From NCBI RefSeq assembly GCF_030295385.1, contig NZ_AP027079.1, positions 2,170,001-2,234,000 of the forward strand: DNA of 64,000 bases, written 5' to 3'. Both the position numbers and the translations under genes were made by a program. The notes beneath the pieces were generated by a model. The model ran no database searches. It worked only from the letters and a program-made list of their open reading frames with translations, and was not told the origin of the DNA. Below, one piece after another: positions 24,572 through 33,805 of the stretch (the stretch's first letter is position 1; each line of letters opens with the position of its first letter). Origin of the DNA: Geothrix oryzae. GTDB taxonomy: Bacteria > Acidobacteriota > Holophagae > Holophagales > Holophagaceae.

Positions 24572-26454
24572 CAAGGCTGGTCCTCCCCGTCGTCGTCGGG
24601 CACGGGATCAGGCACGGGATCGACGCCCGACACCGGAGGAGGGGTCTCCTGGACCTTCTTGGCCTGCTCCTTGGCCATGCGGATGCGGAGCTCGCCCAGG
24701 CGCTTCTCCAGGGCGCTCCGGTCCGGGAAGACGAAGGCCAGGGCGCGCTCCCACTGCTCGGCGGCTTCGGCCAGCTTCCCCTGCTTCACCAGGACTTCGC
24801 CGAGGTGCTTGCGGACCTCGGGACTGAACGGGCTCACCTCCGCCGCGCGGCGGAGGGTGGCTTCGGCCTCGTCGAGGCGGCCCAGCTTGAACTGGGCCCA
24901 GCCCAGGCTGTCCACCACATTGCCGTTGTCCGGCGTGGCCTTGGCGCTGGCCTCGATGAGGGTTGCGGCCTCCTCCAGGTTCAGTTCCCGCTCCAGGAGG
25001 AGGTAGCCGAGGTTGTTCTGCACCAGGGGATTGGTCGGGTCCATCTTCTGGGCCTCGCGCAGCACCCGCAGCGAATCGTCGGGACGGCCCACCTGCTCGT
25101 AGGCGCTGCTCTGCATGATCAGGATGTCCGCGCCCCGCACGGGCCCCAGGGTCCGGGCCTTCTCGAGGCACTCGAGGCACTTGTCCCAGCGCCGGAATTC
25201 GGACCAGATGGCGGCCATGCCCTCGAGATGGAGCTGCTCGAGGGCCGCACGGGCCTCCTTGCGGGCGAAGAACCGGTACTCCAGATACTTGGGCGGAAGC
25301 TCGGAGGCCTGCTGGAAGAAGGGCACCTTGGGGAACTTTGCGATGCCCTCCTGCAAGGAGGCCAGCGCGCTCTTCCAGTCGTTGCCGCTGATGTGGGCCT
25401 GGCAGGTGAAGACCTGGAGTTCGCCCGCGACCCGGGGCCGCGCCGGGTGGTGGCGCAGGAAATCCAGCAGCTCGCGCCCCTTGCCCTGGAGGAGGAGGGC
25501 CTCGGCATAGAGGGCCTGGGCCCCGTCGGCGATGCGCGCCTCCTCGATGTCCTGGTCCACCAGCTTCCGGAGCCGCGCTTCGGCCGCCGGGAACTGCCCC
25601 AGGTTCATCTGGGCCAGCGCCGTGTTGAAGGAGAGGCGGGGCGTGGGCTTCAGGGCCTCCGCGCGGGCCAGGGTCTCCAGGGCCTCCTCGAACCGGGAGG
25701 TCTGCAGCCTCACCAGGGCCACATTCTCCCAAAGCCCGGGTTCCTGGGGCAGGTGCCGGGCCAGGAGCAGGAAGCTCTCTTCGGCGTGCGCCAGATAACC
25801 GGCCTGGATCTGCTCCCGGGCCAGCTCCTCCAGCATGCGGAGGTGGCGATCCTCGGGATTCCGGGCGTTCAGGGCCAGCACCGACTCCCGCCGTCCCTCG
25901 TAGTTCTGCTGGGCCCGCGCCTGGATGGCCGCATGTTCCCAGGCCGGCATGAAGCTCGGGCGGATGCGGCCCAGGCGGAGCCAGGCACGCAGGGCCCCTT
26001 CGCCGTCCTTCACCTGCTCGGAGGTCTCCCCCAGGCGGGCCCAGAGCTCGGGATCCTGGGGCAGCAGGATGGTCGCCGCCCGCAGCTCCTTCGCGGCTTC
26101 CGGCCACCGCGCCGGATCCTTCTGGGCGAGCTGGTAGAGCAGCAGGCCCAGGTGGGCCCGGGCCTCGGCATTGCCCGGCGCCAATTCCACGGCCCGGCGG
26201 GCCGAGGCCAGCGCGGCGGCTGGATCCTGGGCTTCCTGGAGGGCCTCGGACAGCCGCAGGTGGGCCTCCGCGCTGCCCGGCACCAGGGCCACCACGCGCT
26301 TGTAGAGCGCCGCCGCCGCGGCGGGATCCTCGCCCCCGCCCCGCAGCTGGAGGGCGCGGGCCTGGAGCATCAGCGCGCGCGCATCGTCCGGAGGCGCGGC
26401 GTGAAGGGAGGCCGCGAGGAGGGCCCCGAGGAGGGGGAGTCGGACATCAGGCAC
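24571..26454 (-). CDS. Secreted tetratricopeptide-repeat protein
   Basis: About 627 residues, almost entirely TPR units. Clear examples are PGSAEAHLRLSEALQEAQDP, PGNAEARAHLGLLLYQLAQ, PTNPLVQNNLGYLLLERELN and PFSPEVRKHLGEVLVKQGKL. The GTG start 26454 gives a signal peptide (VRLPLLGALLAASLHA) and overlaps the aroB stop by 8 bases. An ATG at 26493 is possible but would add residues before the signal peptide. It probably acts as a periplasmic scaffold for protein contacts; partners are unknown. The C-terminus is acidic (DDDGEDQP). Confidence 0.82.
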   Translation of the reverse strand: MPDVRLPLLGALLAASLHAAPPDDARALMLQARALQLRGGGEDPAAAAALYKRVVALVPGSAEAHLRLSEALQEAQDPAAALASARRAVELAPGNAEARAHLGLLLYQLAQKDPARWPEAAKELRAATILLPQDPELWARLGETSEQVKDGEGALRAWLRLGRIRPSFMPAWEHAAIQARAQQNYEGRRESVLALNARNPEDRHLRMLEELAREQIQAGYLAHAEESFLLLARHLPQEPGLWENVALVRLQTSRFEEALETLARAEALKPTPRLSFNTALAQMNLGQFPAAEARLRKLVDQDIEEARIADGAQALYAEALLLQGKGRELLDFLRHHPARPRVAGELQVFTCQAHISGNDWKSALASLQEGIAKFPKVPFFQQASELPPKYLEYRFFARKEARAALEQLHLEGMAAIWSEFRRWDKCLECLEKARTLGPVRGADILIMQSSAYEQVGRPDDSLRVLREAQKMDPTNPLVQNNLGYLLLERELNLEEAATLIEASAKATPDNGNVVDSLGWAQFKLGRLDEAEATLRRAAEVSPFSPEVRKHLGEVLVKQGKLAEAAEQWERALAFVFPDRSALEKRLGELRIRMAKEQAKKVQETPPPVSGVDPVPDPVPDDDGEDQP

Positions 26455-27511
26455 GGTGGGCCTCGCGGTCGAGCAGGTCGATGAGACGGGCATGGGGGAC
26501 TTCCCAGACGCGGGGCGCCAGCGCGCGCTGGATCGCGGATTCGCCGGGGCGCGGCAGGATGCAGTGGATTTCCGTGGCGGGCGCCTCCTCGGTGTGGCCG
26601 GACGCGCGCTTGGCCTTCTTGTCGCGGTGCAGCAGCGGCAGGCAGGCGGGCCAGGGGGCGATGAGGGGCGCCAGGGGTGTCAGGCGCCGGACCAGGAGGT
26701 CGAGAAGGTCCGGGGGGAAGGACTTCAGGCCCTGCTCCTCCGCCAGCAGGCAGGCGCCCAGCAGACCCAGCCCCACCGCCTCGCCATGGAGCAGCCGGTA
26801 GCCCGAGGCGGCTTCGAGGGCATGACCGAGGGTGTGGCCCAGGTTCAGCAGGCGCCGCTCGCCCGCCTCGCGGGGATCGCGGTGCACCACCCCGGCCTTG
26901 TAGGCGAGGGCCCGCTCCACCCAGGCGAACCGGACCGGCCCGTCCTGGAGCATCTCCATCGCCCAGGCCATCTCGCCCAGGATCAGGGCGGTCTTGATCA
27001 GCTCCCAGCGGCCGTTCTCGAGGTGGCGCGCAGGGAGGTCCTTCAGGAATCCGGTGCAGGCCACGAGGCGCTTGGGGGGGTGGAAGGCTCCCACCAGATT
27101 CTTGCCGGCGGCCAGATCCGCGCCGGTCTTGCCTCCCAGGGAGGCATCCGCCATGGCCAGAAGGGTCGTGGGCCAGACCTGCCAGGCCACGCCGCGCAGG
27201 TAGAGCGCCGCGCCCAGCCCCACCAGGTCCGAGACCACGCCGCCGCCCAGGGCCACGACCGTAGCGTCCCGGTGGAGGGGCACGCGGGCCCAATGCTCCA
27301 GCCAGGGGATCACGGTGCGCAGCTTCTTCTCCTCTTCGGGCACCGTCACCCACAGGGCATCGCCCGGCTCGGGCATGCCCGCGCCGGTCCAGGCCTCCCG
27401 CAGGCGCATGTCGCCCACCAGGGTCCAGTGGCCATCCGGCAACAGGCCCTTGTCCGGGGCCTCCAGCAGGAAGACCTCCGTGGCGAAGCCGGAGGGCGTG
27501 GCGAGCCTCAT
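26447..27511 (-). CDS. aroB: 3-dehydroquinate synthase
   Basis: AroB converts DAHP to 3-dehydroquinate in the shikimate pathway, using NAD and a divalent metal. The 354-residue protein has the NAD-binding ALGGGVVSDLVGLGAALYLRG and TTLLAMADASLGGKTGADL. Metal ligands lie in NLGHTLGHALE and LLHGEAVGLG. Length and motif order are standard. ATG 27511 overlaps the M28 stop (ATGA). A shikimate kinase domain lies 3.7 kb away on the opposite strand as part of a fusion. Confidence 0.95.
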   Translation of the reverse strand: MRLATPSGFATEVFLLEAPDKGLLPDGHWTLVGDMRLREAWTGAGMPEPGDALWVTVPEEEKKLRTVIPWLEHWARVPLHRDATVVALGGGVVSDLVGLGAALYLRGVAWQVWPTTLLAMADASLGGKTGADLAAGKNLVGAFHPPKRLVACTGFLKDLPARHLENGRWELIKTALILGEMAWAMEMLQDGPVRFAWVERALAYKAGVVHRDPREAGERRLLNLGHTLGHALEAASGYRLLHGEAVGLGLLGACLLAEEQGLKSFPPDLLDLLVRRLTPLAPLIAPWPACLPLLHRDKKAKRASGHTEEAPATEIHCILPRPGESAIQRALAPRVWEVPHARLIDLLDREAHRA

Positions 27512-29265
27512 GGGCGGCCCCGCAGGGTGGCTTCCGCCTGCATGGTCTGCTCGCCGCGCAGCCATTGGATCAGGGCCTTGTCGCCGGGCTTGTGGGCGCC
27601 CAGGGCAGCCATGAAATCGTAGATGCTCTTGATGGGCCGCTCGCCGAACTTCGTGAGGATGTCGCCGGCCTGGAGGCCGAGGGCCTCGGCGGTGGAGCCC
27701 TTGGAGACGCCGTTGATGCGGAACCCCTTCGGATTGTCCGAGTAGTCCGGGATGGTGCCGAAGGCGATGCGCATGGGGCCGCCGTCGCCCTTCATGGGCA
27801 GCTTGGCGGTCTCGGGGTCGAAGGCGGGCAGCGTGTCGGCGTTGGCCAGATCCAGCGCCACCGCCCGCCCGAAGGGCGCGAGCTTCGCCATGCCCTCGAA
27901 GTTGATGCGGTCCGCCGTGTCCGTGGGCCGGTGGTACTCGCCGTGGATGCCGGTGAAGAAGAAGAAGGTGGGGATCTTCGCCTGCGAGAAGCTCATGTGG
28001 TCCGAGCCGCCCACGCTGGCGCCCACATCGGCGCTGATGGCGAAGCCCTCGGGGGCGAGCTTCTTCGCCGCCTCCACGGCGGATTTCGGGGCGCCCAGGC
28101 CGCCCATCATCAGCTTGGGCGCCTTGGGATCCAGGCGGCCCACCATGTCGAAGTTGAGCATGAACTTCACGGATTCCAGAGGGTGGGTCGGGTGCTGCAC
28201 CCAGTAGCTCGAGCCCAGCAGGCCCTCCTCCTCGCCTCCGAAATGCATCAGCAGGATGGAGCGCCGGGGCCGGGCCTTCTTCAGCTCCCGCGCCAGTTCC
28301 ACCACCATCGCCGTTCCCGAGGCGTTGTCGTCGGCGCCGGGATGCACCTGGCCGCGGGTCTCGGCGCCGCCCATGCTGTGCCGCTCGCCCAGGCCGAGGT
28401 GGTCGAGGTGCGCGCCGAGGACGATGTATTCCTTCCTGAGCTTGGGATCTCGGCCGGGGATCACCGCCACCACATTGGGCACCTGGGCTTCTTCGCGGCG
28501 GAGCTTCAGCTTCAGCGTAAGGGCGGTCCAGGGCGCGTAGATGAAGTCCTGGCTGGCGGGCTTGCCCGTCGCCTTGATGGTCTTGAACCGGGCCTGGAGA
28601 TCGCCGCAGGCCGCGCCGAGCGCCTCCGGGGAGAGGCCCAGGACCGGGATGTCGAACTTCACCGGCCCCTCTTCCCGCTGCAGGGGCCGGAGCCCGCCCT
28701 CTTCCAGCACGAGGACCGCGGCCACCTGGGCCGTCTCCAGGCGCTTGAGGCGGGCCAGCAGGCTCCGCTCGCCCCGGGGCAGGTGGGCGAAGGCGTCCAG
28801 ATCCGGCACGGCCCGGGCGATCACCGCCACGCGACCCTTCAGTTCGATGCCCGCCAGGTCGTCGTACCCGCCGGGGATCTGCACGCCGTAGCCCAGGAAG
28901 GCCAGGGGCTTGTTCCGGAAATCCGCGTCGCCGCTGAAACCCAGGGCCTCGAGGTCTCGGCCCCACACCAGGGGCCGGCCCTCGTCGCCGTGAAGCAGCA
29001 CGGCCTCCTGCTGCTCGCGCACCACCTTGGCGATGAACGGGAACCGCTGGATCTCCGCCTTCAGGCCCAGGGCCTTCCACTCCCGCGCGATGCGACCGGC
29101 GGCCTGCTCCAGCTCGGGGTAGCCGTTGCCGCGGCCCTTGAGGGCCGGCGAGGCCAGGTAGTCCACATCGCGGCGCAACCGGGCGGCCACGGCCGTCTCG
29201 GAGCCGGAGGGCGGCACCGGCGCCACGAGGGCCGCGGCGAGGAAGGCAAAAGTCCAGGGGCCCAT
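27508..29265 (-). CDS. Secreted M28 zinc aminopeptidase with PA and PDZ domains
   Basis: The protein has 585 residues, starting with a signal peptide (MGPWTFAFLAAALVAPVPPSG). A protease-associated domain lies at about 105-230, within the M28 fold. Zinc and catalytic residues appear in VLGAHLDHLGLG, HPGADDNASGTAMV, HFGGEEEGLLGS, FDMVGRLD and GEYHRPTDTADR. A PDZ domain (RINGVSKGSTAEALGLQAGDIL) closes the protein. It removes N-terminal residues from peptides outside the cytoplasm. It is the first gene of the M28-aroB-TPR-unknown operon. Confidence 0.92.
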   Translation of the reverse strand: MGPWTFAFLAAALVAPVPPSGSETAVAARLRRDVDYLASPALKGRGNGYPELEQAAGRIAREWKALGLKAEIQRFPFIAKVVREQQEAVLLHGDEGRPLVWGRDLEALGFSGDADFRNKPLAFLGYGVQIPGGYDDLAGIELKGRVAVIARAVPDLDAFAHLPRGERSLLARLKRLETAQVAAVLVLEEGGLRPLQREEGPVKFDIPVLGLSPEALGAACGDLQARFKTIKATGKPASQDFIYAPWTALTLKLKLRREEAQVPNVVAVIPGRDPKLRKEYIVLGAHLDHLGLGERHSMGGAETRGQVHPGADDNASGTAMVVELARELKKARPRRSILLMHFGGEEEGLLGSSYWVQHPTHPLESVKFMLNFDMVGRLDPKAPKLMMGGLGAPKSAVEAAKKLAPEGFAISADVGASVGGSDHMSFSQAKIPTFFFFTGIHGEYHRPTDTADRINFEGMAKLAPFGRAVALDLANADTLPAFDPETAKLPMKGDGGPMRIAFGTIPDYSDNPKGFRINGVSKGSTAEALGLQAGDILTKFGERPIKSIYDFMAALGAHKPGDKALIQWLRGEQTMQAEATLRGRP

Positions 29266-29356
29266 GGCATCTCCGGGGATCCCTCTACTTTACCGGCGCT
29301 CCGGAGATCCGTCCCGGTTCCCGCAGGATTTGGGCCGCCTGTGGGAGAATGGCCTC

Positions 29357-31144
29357 ATGTCCGAACAGGGAGCTTTCTTCCAATCCGACCGGGTCGACCA
29401 GCGCCCCATGCGCCATGCCCTGCTGTGGCGCCTCGCCGGCTACCTCCGGCCCCAGTGGGCGGCACTCCTGGCCCTCCTGGTCCTGATGGCCCTCGGCGCT
29501 TTCCTGGAAGTGCTGCCCTCGGAACTCACCCTGCGCCTCATCAACCGCTTCATGGGCCAGGGCAGCCTGAAGGGTGCCGCCCCCATGGTGGCGGGCTTCT
29601 TCGGCGTGCTCATCGCGGGCTTCCTCGTCAGCTTCGCCCGCTACTTCCTCCTGGCCAAGGTCGGCCAGAAGGCCATGCTCGACCTCCGCGTCCAGCTCTT
29701 CGCGCACCTCATGGGCCGCAGCACGGAGTTCTTCCACCGGAATCCCGTGGGCCGCCTCATGACCCGCGTCACCAGCGATGTCCAGAACCTGAACGAAATG
29801 TTCGCCTCGGGCTTCGTAGCCATCGTGGGGGACGCCCTGTCCCTGCTGGCCATCGTGGCCTGGATGTTCTGGACCCACCCCGGCATGGCCCTGGTGGCGC
29901 TGGGCATCCTGCCCTTCCTGCTGGTGGCCACGGAGGTCTTCCGCCGCCGGGCGGGCGAGGCCTTCCGCGAAACCCAGCGGCGCTACGCCGCCATCAACGC
30001 CTTCCTCCAGGAGCAGATCTCCGGCATGGGCCTGGTGCAGGTCAACGCCCAGGAAGCGCACAGCAGCCAGCAGTTCCGCAACCTCAACGAGGACTACTTC
30101 CAGGCCTTCCTGCGCACGATCTTCGCCTACGCCGTGTTCTTCCCCGTGGTGGAGTTCATCACCTCCGGCACCCTGGCGGCGCTCATCTTCTACGCGGGCT
30201 TCAAGCTCCAGGCCGGGGCCATCACCTGGGGCCTGCTGCTGGCCTTCATCCAGCAGTCCAGCCGCTTCTTCCGGCCCATCCGTGAACTGGCCGAACGCTA
30301 CAATGTGATGCAGACCGCCCTGGCTTCCAGCGAACGCATCTTCCGGCTGTTGGACAACCGCGAGGAGATCCCCGAAGCGCCGGGGGCCAAGCCCGCCGTC
30401 TTCGCGGGGGAGATCCGGTTCGACGAAGTGACCTTCGCCTACGAGGAGGGCGGCCGGAAGGTCGTGCGCGCCCTCAGCGGCCTCATCCCCAAGGGCAAGC
30501 GCATCGCCGTGGTGGGCCACACCGGGGCCGGCAAGAGCACCCTCATCAACCTGCTGATGCGCTTCTACGATGTGCACGAGGGCCGGATCACCGTGGATGG
30601 CGTGGATGTGCGAGAGCTCAAGATCCGCAGCCTGCGCGACCTCTTCGGCCTGGTGCTCCAGGATGTCTTCGTCTTTTCCGGCACCCTACGCGACAACATC
30701 GTGCTGGACCGGCCCATGGACGAGGCCCGCCTGACCTCGGTCCTGGAGCAGAGCCAGCTCAAGGACCTGGTGGGCCGCCTGCCCCAGGGCCTGGATACCC
30801 AGGTGGGCGAGCGCGGGCAGAAGCTCAGCGCCGGGGAGCGGCAGCTGCTGGCCTTCGCCCGCATGCTCTACCTGGAGCCCGCCGTCCTGCTGCTCGACGA
30901 GGCCACGGCCAACATCGATTCCGAGACCGAGGCCAAGATCCAGACCGTCATCGAGCGCGTGAGCCACCGCCTCACCACCTTCACCATCGCCCACCGCCTG
31001 TCCACCATCCGCGACGCCGACGAGATCTGGGTCATGGACCAGGGCGCCCTCGTCGAGCGCGGCACCCATGACGGCCTCATCAGCCAGGATGGCGTCTACG
31101 CCAAGCTGGTGCGGCTGCAGTTCGCGGACGGCGAGGCGGCCTAG
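29357..31144 (+). CDS. ABC exporter, fused membrane and ATPase domains (MsbA-like)
   Basis: This 595-residue half-transporter has six membrane segments in residues about 25-310 (AALLALLVLMALGAFL to ITWGLLLAFIQQ). The ATPase domain has Walker A VGHTGAGKSTLINLLMRF, Q-loop VLQDVFVF, signature LSAGERQLLAFARML (LSAGE in place of LSGGQ), Walker B AVLLLDEATANID and the switch His in IAHRLSTI. It probably works as a homodimer exporting lipid or peptide. Its place near LPS genes would suit MsbA but does not prove it. Start ATG 29357. Confidence 0.9.
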   Translation: MSEQGAFFQSDRVDQRPMRHALLWRLAGYLRPQWAALLALLVLMALGAFLEVLPSELTLRLINRFMGQGSLKGAAPMVAGFFGVLIAGFLVSFARYFLLAKVGQKAMLDLRVQLFAHLMGRSTEFFHRNPVGRLMTRVTSDVQNLNEMFASGFVAIVGDALSLLAIVAWMFWTHPGMALVALGILPFLLVATEVFRRRAGEAFRETQRRYAAINAFLQEQISGMGLVQVNAQEAHSSQQFRNLNEDYFQAFLRTIFAYAVFFPVVEFITSGTLAALIFYAGFKLQAGAITWGLLLAFIQQSSRFFRPIRELAERYNVMQTALASSERIFRLLDNREEIPEAPGAKPAVFAGEIRFDEVTFAYEEGGRKVVRALSGLIPKGKRIAVVGHTGAGKSTLINLLMRFYDVHEGRITVDGVDVRELKIRSLRDLFGLVLQDVFVFSGTLRDNIVLDRPMDEARLTSVLEQSQLKDLVGRLPQGLDTQVGERGQKLSAGERQLLAFARMLYLEPAVLLLDEATANIDSETEAKIQTVIERVSHRLTTFTIAHRLSTIRDADEIWVMDQGALVERGTHDGLISQDGVYAKLVRLQFADGEAA

Positions 31145-31177
31145 CTGGCGGGTTTTGAGCCTGTAGACTGGATCTCC

Positions 31178-32326
31178 ATGCTCTCCTTGCCGCCCCTCTA
31201 CCCCATCACCGACGCCAGCCTCGTGGAGCCGCTGTCGGCGCAGATCCGACGGTTGGGCGAGGCCGGCTTTCCGCTGGTGCAGTTCCGGGGCAAACCGCTC
31301 GGCGCGAAAGAGCAATGGATCGAATTACGCACCGCCCTGGCGGAAGCCGCGGCGAACGGCGGCTGGCCCATGGTCTGCGTGAACGACCGGGCCGACCTCG
31401 CCCTCCTGGCGGCCCGGGAGGGTCTGGTGCCCTGGGGTCTGCACCTGGGCCAGGGCGACCTGCCTGCCGCCGAGGCGAAGCGGCTGCCCGGTCTGGCCGA
31501 AGCGCACCTGGGCGCCTCCACCCATGAGGCCGGCGAATGGGAAGCCGTGGACGCCGCCTGCGACCATGCCGGGGTGGGACCCTTCCGCGGCACGCGCACC
31601 AAGGCCGGCCACGCCGCGCCCATCGGGCTGGAGGGACTCCGGGCCGGCTGTGCCGCGCTGCGGGCCCAGGACCTCGCGCCCGTGGCCATCGGGGGCCTGA
31701 CGCTCGCGGATGCCGCGGCCTGCTTCGAGGCCGGGGCCGAGTCCCTGGCCATGGTGGGTGAGGTCCACCGGACGGACGATCCCGCGGCCCTGGGCTGGGA
31801 GGTCCAGCGGCAGCGCTGGCGGGTGCGCCCGCCGTTCCGGCGCGGCCAGGGCCTCGCGATTGTCGGCGGCAGCGGGGCCGGCAAGACCACCCTGGGCCGC
31901 GAGCTGGCCCGGCGTCTGGCCCTGCCCTTCCACGACCTGGACGGGGCCATCGAGGCCCGGGAGGGGCGCCCGGTGGCCGCGATCTTCTCCGCCGGTGGCG
32001 AGTCCGCCTTCCGGGCGCTGGAATCGGCCCTCCTCCCGGACCTGCTGGCCACGCCGGCCGTGGTGGCCCTGGGGGGCGGGGCCTGGGAATCCCCCGTCAA
32101 CCGGGAGGCGGTGCGAACCGCCGGTTTCGCCCCTCTCTGGCTGGCGGAAGCGCCCGCCCGGGCCTGGGTACGGGCCGGGCAGGACCCCAACCGCCCCCTG
32201 GCCCAGGACCGGGCCGCCTTCATGGCCCGGTGGGCCGCCCGGCAGCCCGCCTGGTCGCTGGCGCCGATGGCCCTCGCCTTTGGTCACAGTTCCCGGGAGC
32301 TGGCTTCGGCCTTGCTAGACTGGTGA
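31178..32326 (+). CDS. Fusion of a ThiE/TenI-like domain with shikimate kinase
   Basis: The protein has 382 residues. Residues 1-205 follow the thiamine-phosphate synthase/TenI pattern: PLVQFRGKPLGAKEQ, CVNDRADLALLAA, GLHLGQGDLPAAEAKRL, GASTHEAGEW, GVGPFRGTRTKAGHAAPIGL and VAIGGLTLADAAACFEAGA. Residues 222-382 are a shikimate kinase: GGSGAGKTTLGRELARRL, HDLDGAIEAREG, FRALESALLPDLL, GGGAW, NRPLAQDR and RWAARQPAW. The kinase makes shikimate 3-phosphate. The first half joins the thiazole and pyrimidine of thiamine, or is a TenI-like regulator. No stop or frameshift separates them. TAGACT lies 8 bases before the ATG, so the transcript may be leaderless. Confidence 0.85.
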   Translation: MLSLPPLYPITDASLVEPLSAQIRRLGEAGFPLVQFRGKPLGAKEQWIELRTALAEAAANGGWPMVCVNDRADLALLAAREGLVPWGLHLGQGDLPAAEAKRLPGLAEAHLGASTHEAGEWEAVDAACDHAGVGPFRGTRTKAGHAAPIGLEGLRAGCAALRAQDLAPVAIGGLTLADAAACFEAGAESLAMVGEVHRTDDPAALGWEVQRQRWRVRPPFRRGQGLAIVGGSGAGKTTLGRELARRLALPFHDLDGAIEAREGRPVAAIFSAGGESAFRALESALLPDLLATPAVVALGGGAWESPVNREAVRTAGFAPLWLAEAPARAWVRAGQDPNRPLAQDRAAFMARWAARQPAWSLAPMALAFGHSSRELASALLDW

Positions 32327-32345
32327 CACTCCCCCGAGCCTCCCC

Positions 32346-33086
32346 TTGGATCTGATCCTGTCCGATCTGCACTCGAACCTGCACGCCCTCCGGGCCGTGC
32401 TGCGCTTCGCGCGGCGGCGGGCCATCCACCGCTTCGTCCTGCTGGGCGACCTGGTGGGCTACGGCGCCCATCCCAACCAGCTGCTGGACAAGGTGCGGGA
32501 GCTGCGGCCCCGCTTCATGGTGCGGGGCAATCACGACAAGGTCTGCGCGGGTCTGGAGCCCGATTCCAGCTTCAGCCTGCCCGCCCGGCAGGCCGCGGAC
32601 TGGACCCGGGAGAAGCTGCGGCAGGACAACTGGCGCTTCCTGGTGGACCTGCCGGTAGGGCCCCTCTGGGTGGGCGAGGACTACCAGATCGCCCACGGGT
32701 CACCCGTGGACGAAGACGCCTATCTGCTTCACATGCGCGAGATCAGCCAGGCTTTCGATGCCTTCGAGTGCCAGCTCTGCTTCTTCGGCCACACCCACCT
32801 GCCCGGCTGCTTCGAGCTGGACGAGATCCAGGGCCGCCTGAACTGGATCAGCCCCGAGCCCGGGGAATGGTTCGAGCTCCAGGCGCACTGTCGCTACCTG
32901 GTGAATCCGGGCTCCGTGGGCCAGCCCCGGGACCGCGATCCCCGCGTGTCCTTCATGACCTTCGACCCCAAGCGCCGCCGTCTGCGCCTGCACCGCCTCG
33001 ATTACGATGTGAAGGGCGCGGCCAAGGCCATCCTGGCCGCGGGGCTGCACCGCAACCTGGCAGACCGGCTGGGCCAAGGCATTTGA
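32346..33086 (+). CDS. Calcineurin-like metallophosphoesterase (YfcE/MPP superfamily)
   Basis: This 246-residue protein carries the dimetal motifs SDLHSNLHAL, LGDLVGYG, VRGNHDKV, AHGSPVDED and FGHTHLPG. Such enzymes hydrolyse phosphodiesters or phosphomonoesters; DNA, cyclic nucleotides and protein phosphates are all possible substrates. The start is TTG 32346, placed so that the first metal motif begins at residue 6, as in the family. An upstream alternative is not evident. The C-terminus is basic. It precedes a PilZ-like gene by 13 bases. Confidence 0.88.
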   Translation: MDLILSDLHSNLHALRAVLRFARRRAIHRFVLLGDLVGYGAHPNQLLDKVRELRPRFMVRGNHDKVCAGLEPDSSFSLPARQAADWTREKLRQDNWRFLVDLPVGPLWVGEDYQIAHGSPVDEDAYLLHMREISQAFDAFECQLCFFGHTHLPGCFELDEIQGRLNWISPEPGEWFELQAHCRYLVNPGSVGQPRDRDPRVSFMTFDPKRRRLRLHRLDYDVKGAAKAILAAGLHRNLADRLGQGI

Positions 33087-33099
33087 AAGGCAGGATCCC

Positions 33100-33798
33100 A
33101 TGGGACACGCATCCTCTCTGTCCGCTCCCGTGCTCGAGCAGTTCCTCATCCAGGCCCGGCTCACCAAGGCCGTGGGGAGCCTGAGGCTCCAGGGCGTCAA
33201 CTCCCGCCTGCTGGGGGATCTGCACATCCATGGATTCCGTCCGGGATCGGTCCTGGAGCTGTCCGGCCTCCACCCCCGCGATTCGGTGCCCCCAGAGGGC
33301 ACGGCCGTGGCCCTTACAATCCTCCTGGGCGACGAAGTACTCACGCTCGAGTCCCTCCTCCTCCCCCCCGTACTCGACGAGGCCGGCAACACCCTCCTGC
33401 GCCTGGACTGGCCGCACGAATCAGCGCACCTCCACCACCGGCGGAACCTGCGGGTGGCCGCGCCCGACCAGTCGCCCCTGAAAGTGAAGGTGGCGCACGG
33501 CGGGCGCCAGTACGAAGCGCTGCTGGTGAACCTCACGGAGACCGGCGTGGGGCTCGCCCTGGAGGAGCCCCTGATGGTGGACCTCCACGACGCCGTCGAG
33601 ATCGATGCGGAGCTGCCGGATGGCACCCTCCTGCATTGCCCCGGCGAGGTGCTGCACCTCATCTACCTCGAAGGTCAGCCCCACCCCACCCGCCTGGGCC
33701 TCATCCTGCAGCCCCGGCCCGATACGGATCTCGAGGCCATCCACCGCTTCATCCAGGCCCGGCGCACCGACCGCTCGCAGAGCTTCCGGAAGAGCTGA
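33100..33798 (+). CDS. PilZ-like domain protein
   Basis: This 232-residue protein ends in a beta-barrel domain (about 108-215) that fits PilZ. HHRRNLRVAA supplies the RxxxR-type arginine motif, and NLTETGVGLALEEPL stands at the usual D/NxSxxG position as NxTxxG. PilZ domains bind cyclic di-GMP and control motility or exopolysaccharide. The preceding 100 residues may be a YcgR-type N-terminal barrel. The Ser-to-Thr change is conservative, so binding is plausible. The gene ends 7 bases before the 311-bp inverted-repeat element. Confidence 0.7.
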   Translation: MGHASSLSAPVLEQFLIQARLTKAVGSLRLQGVNSRLLGDLHIHGFRPGSVLELSGLHPRDSVPPEGTAVALTILLGDEVLTLESLLLPPVLDEAGNTLLRLDWPHESAHLHHRRNLRVAAPDQSPLKVKVAHGGRQYEALLVNLTETGVGLALEEPLMVDLHDAVEIDAELPDGTLLHCPGEVLHLIYLEGQPHPTRLGLILQPRPDTDLEAIHRFIQARRTDRSQSFRKS

Positions 33799-33805
33799 AG
33801 GGCTC

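Noticed and set aside
26454-26493. Upstream ATG for the TPR protein
   Set aside because: It would place 13 residues before a clear signal peptide; GTG 26454 overlaps aroB in the usual coupled way.
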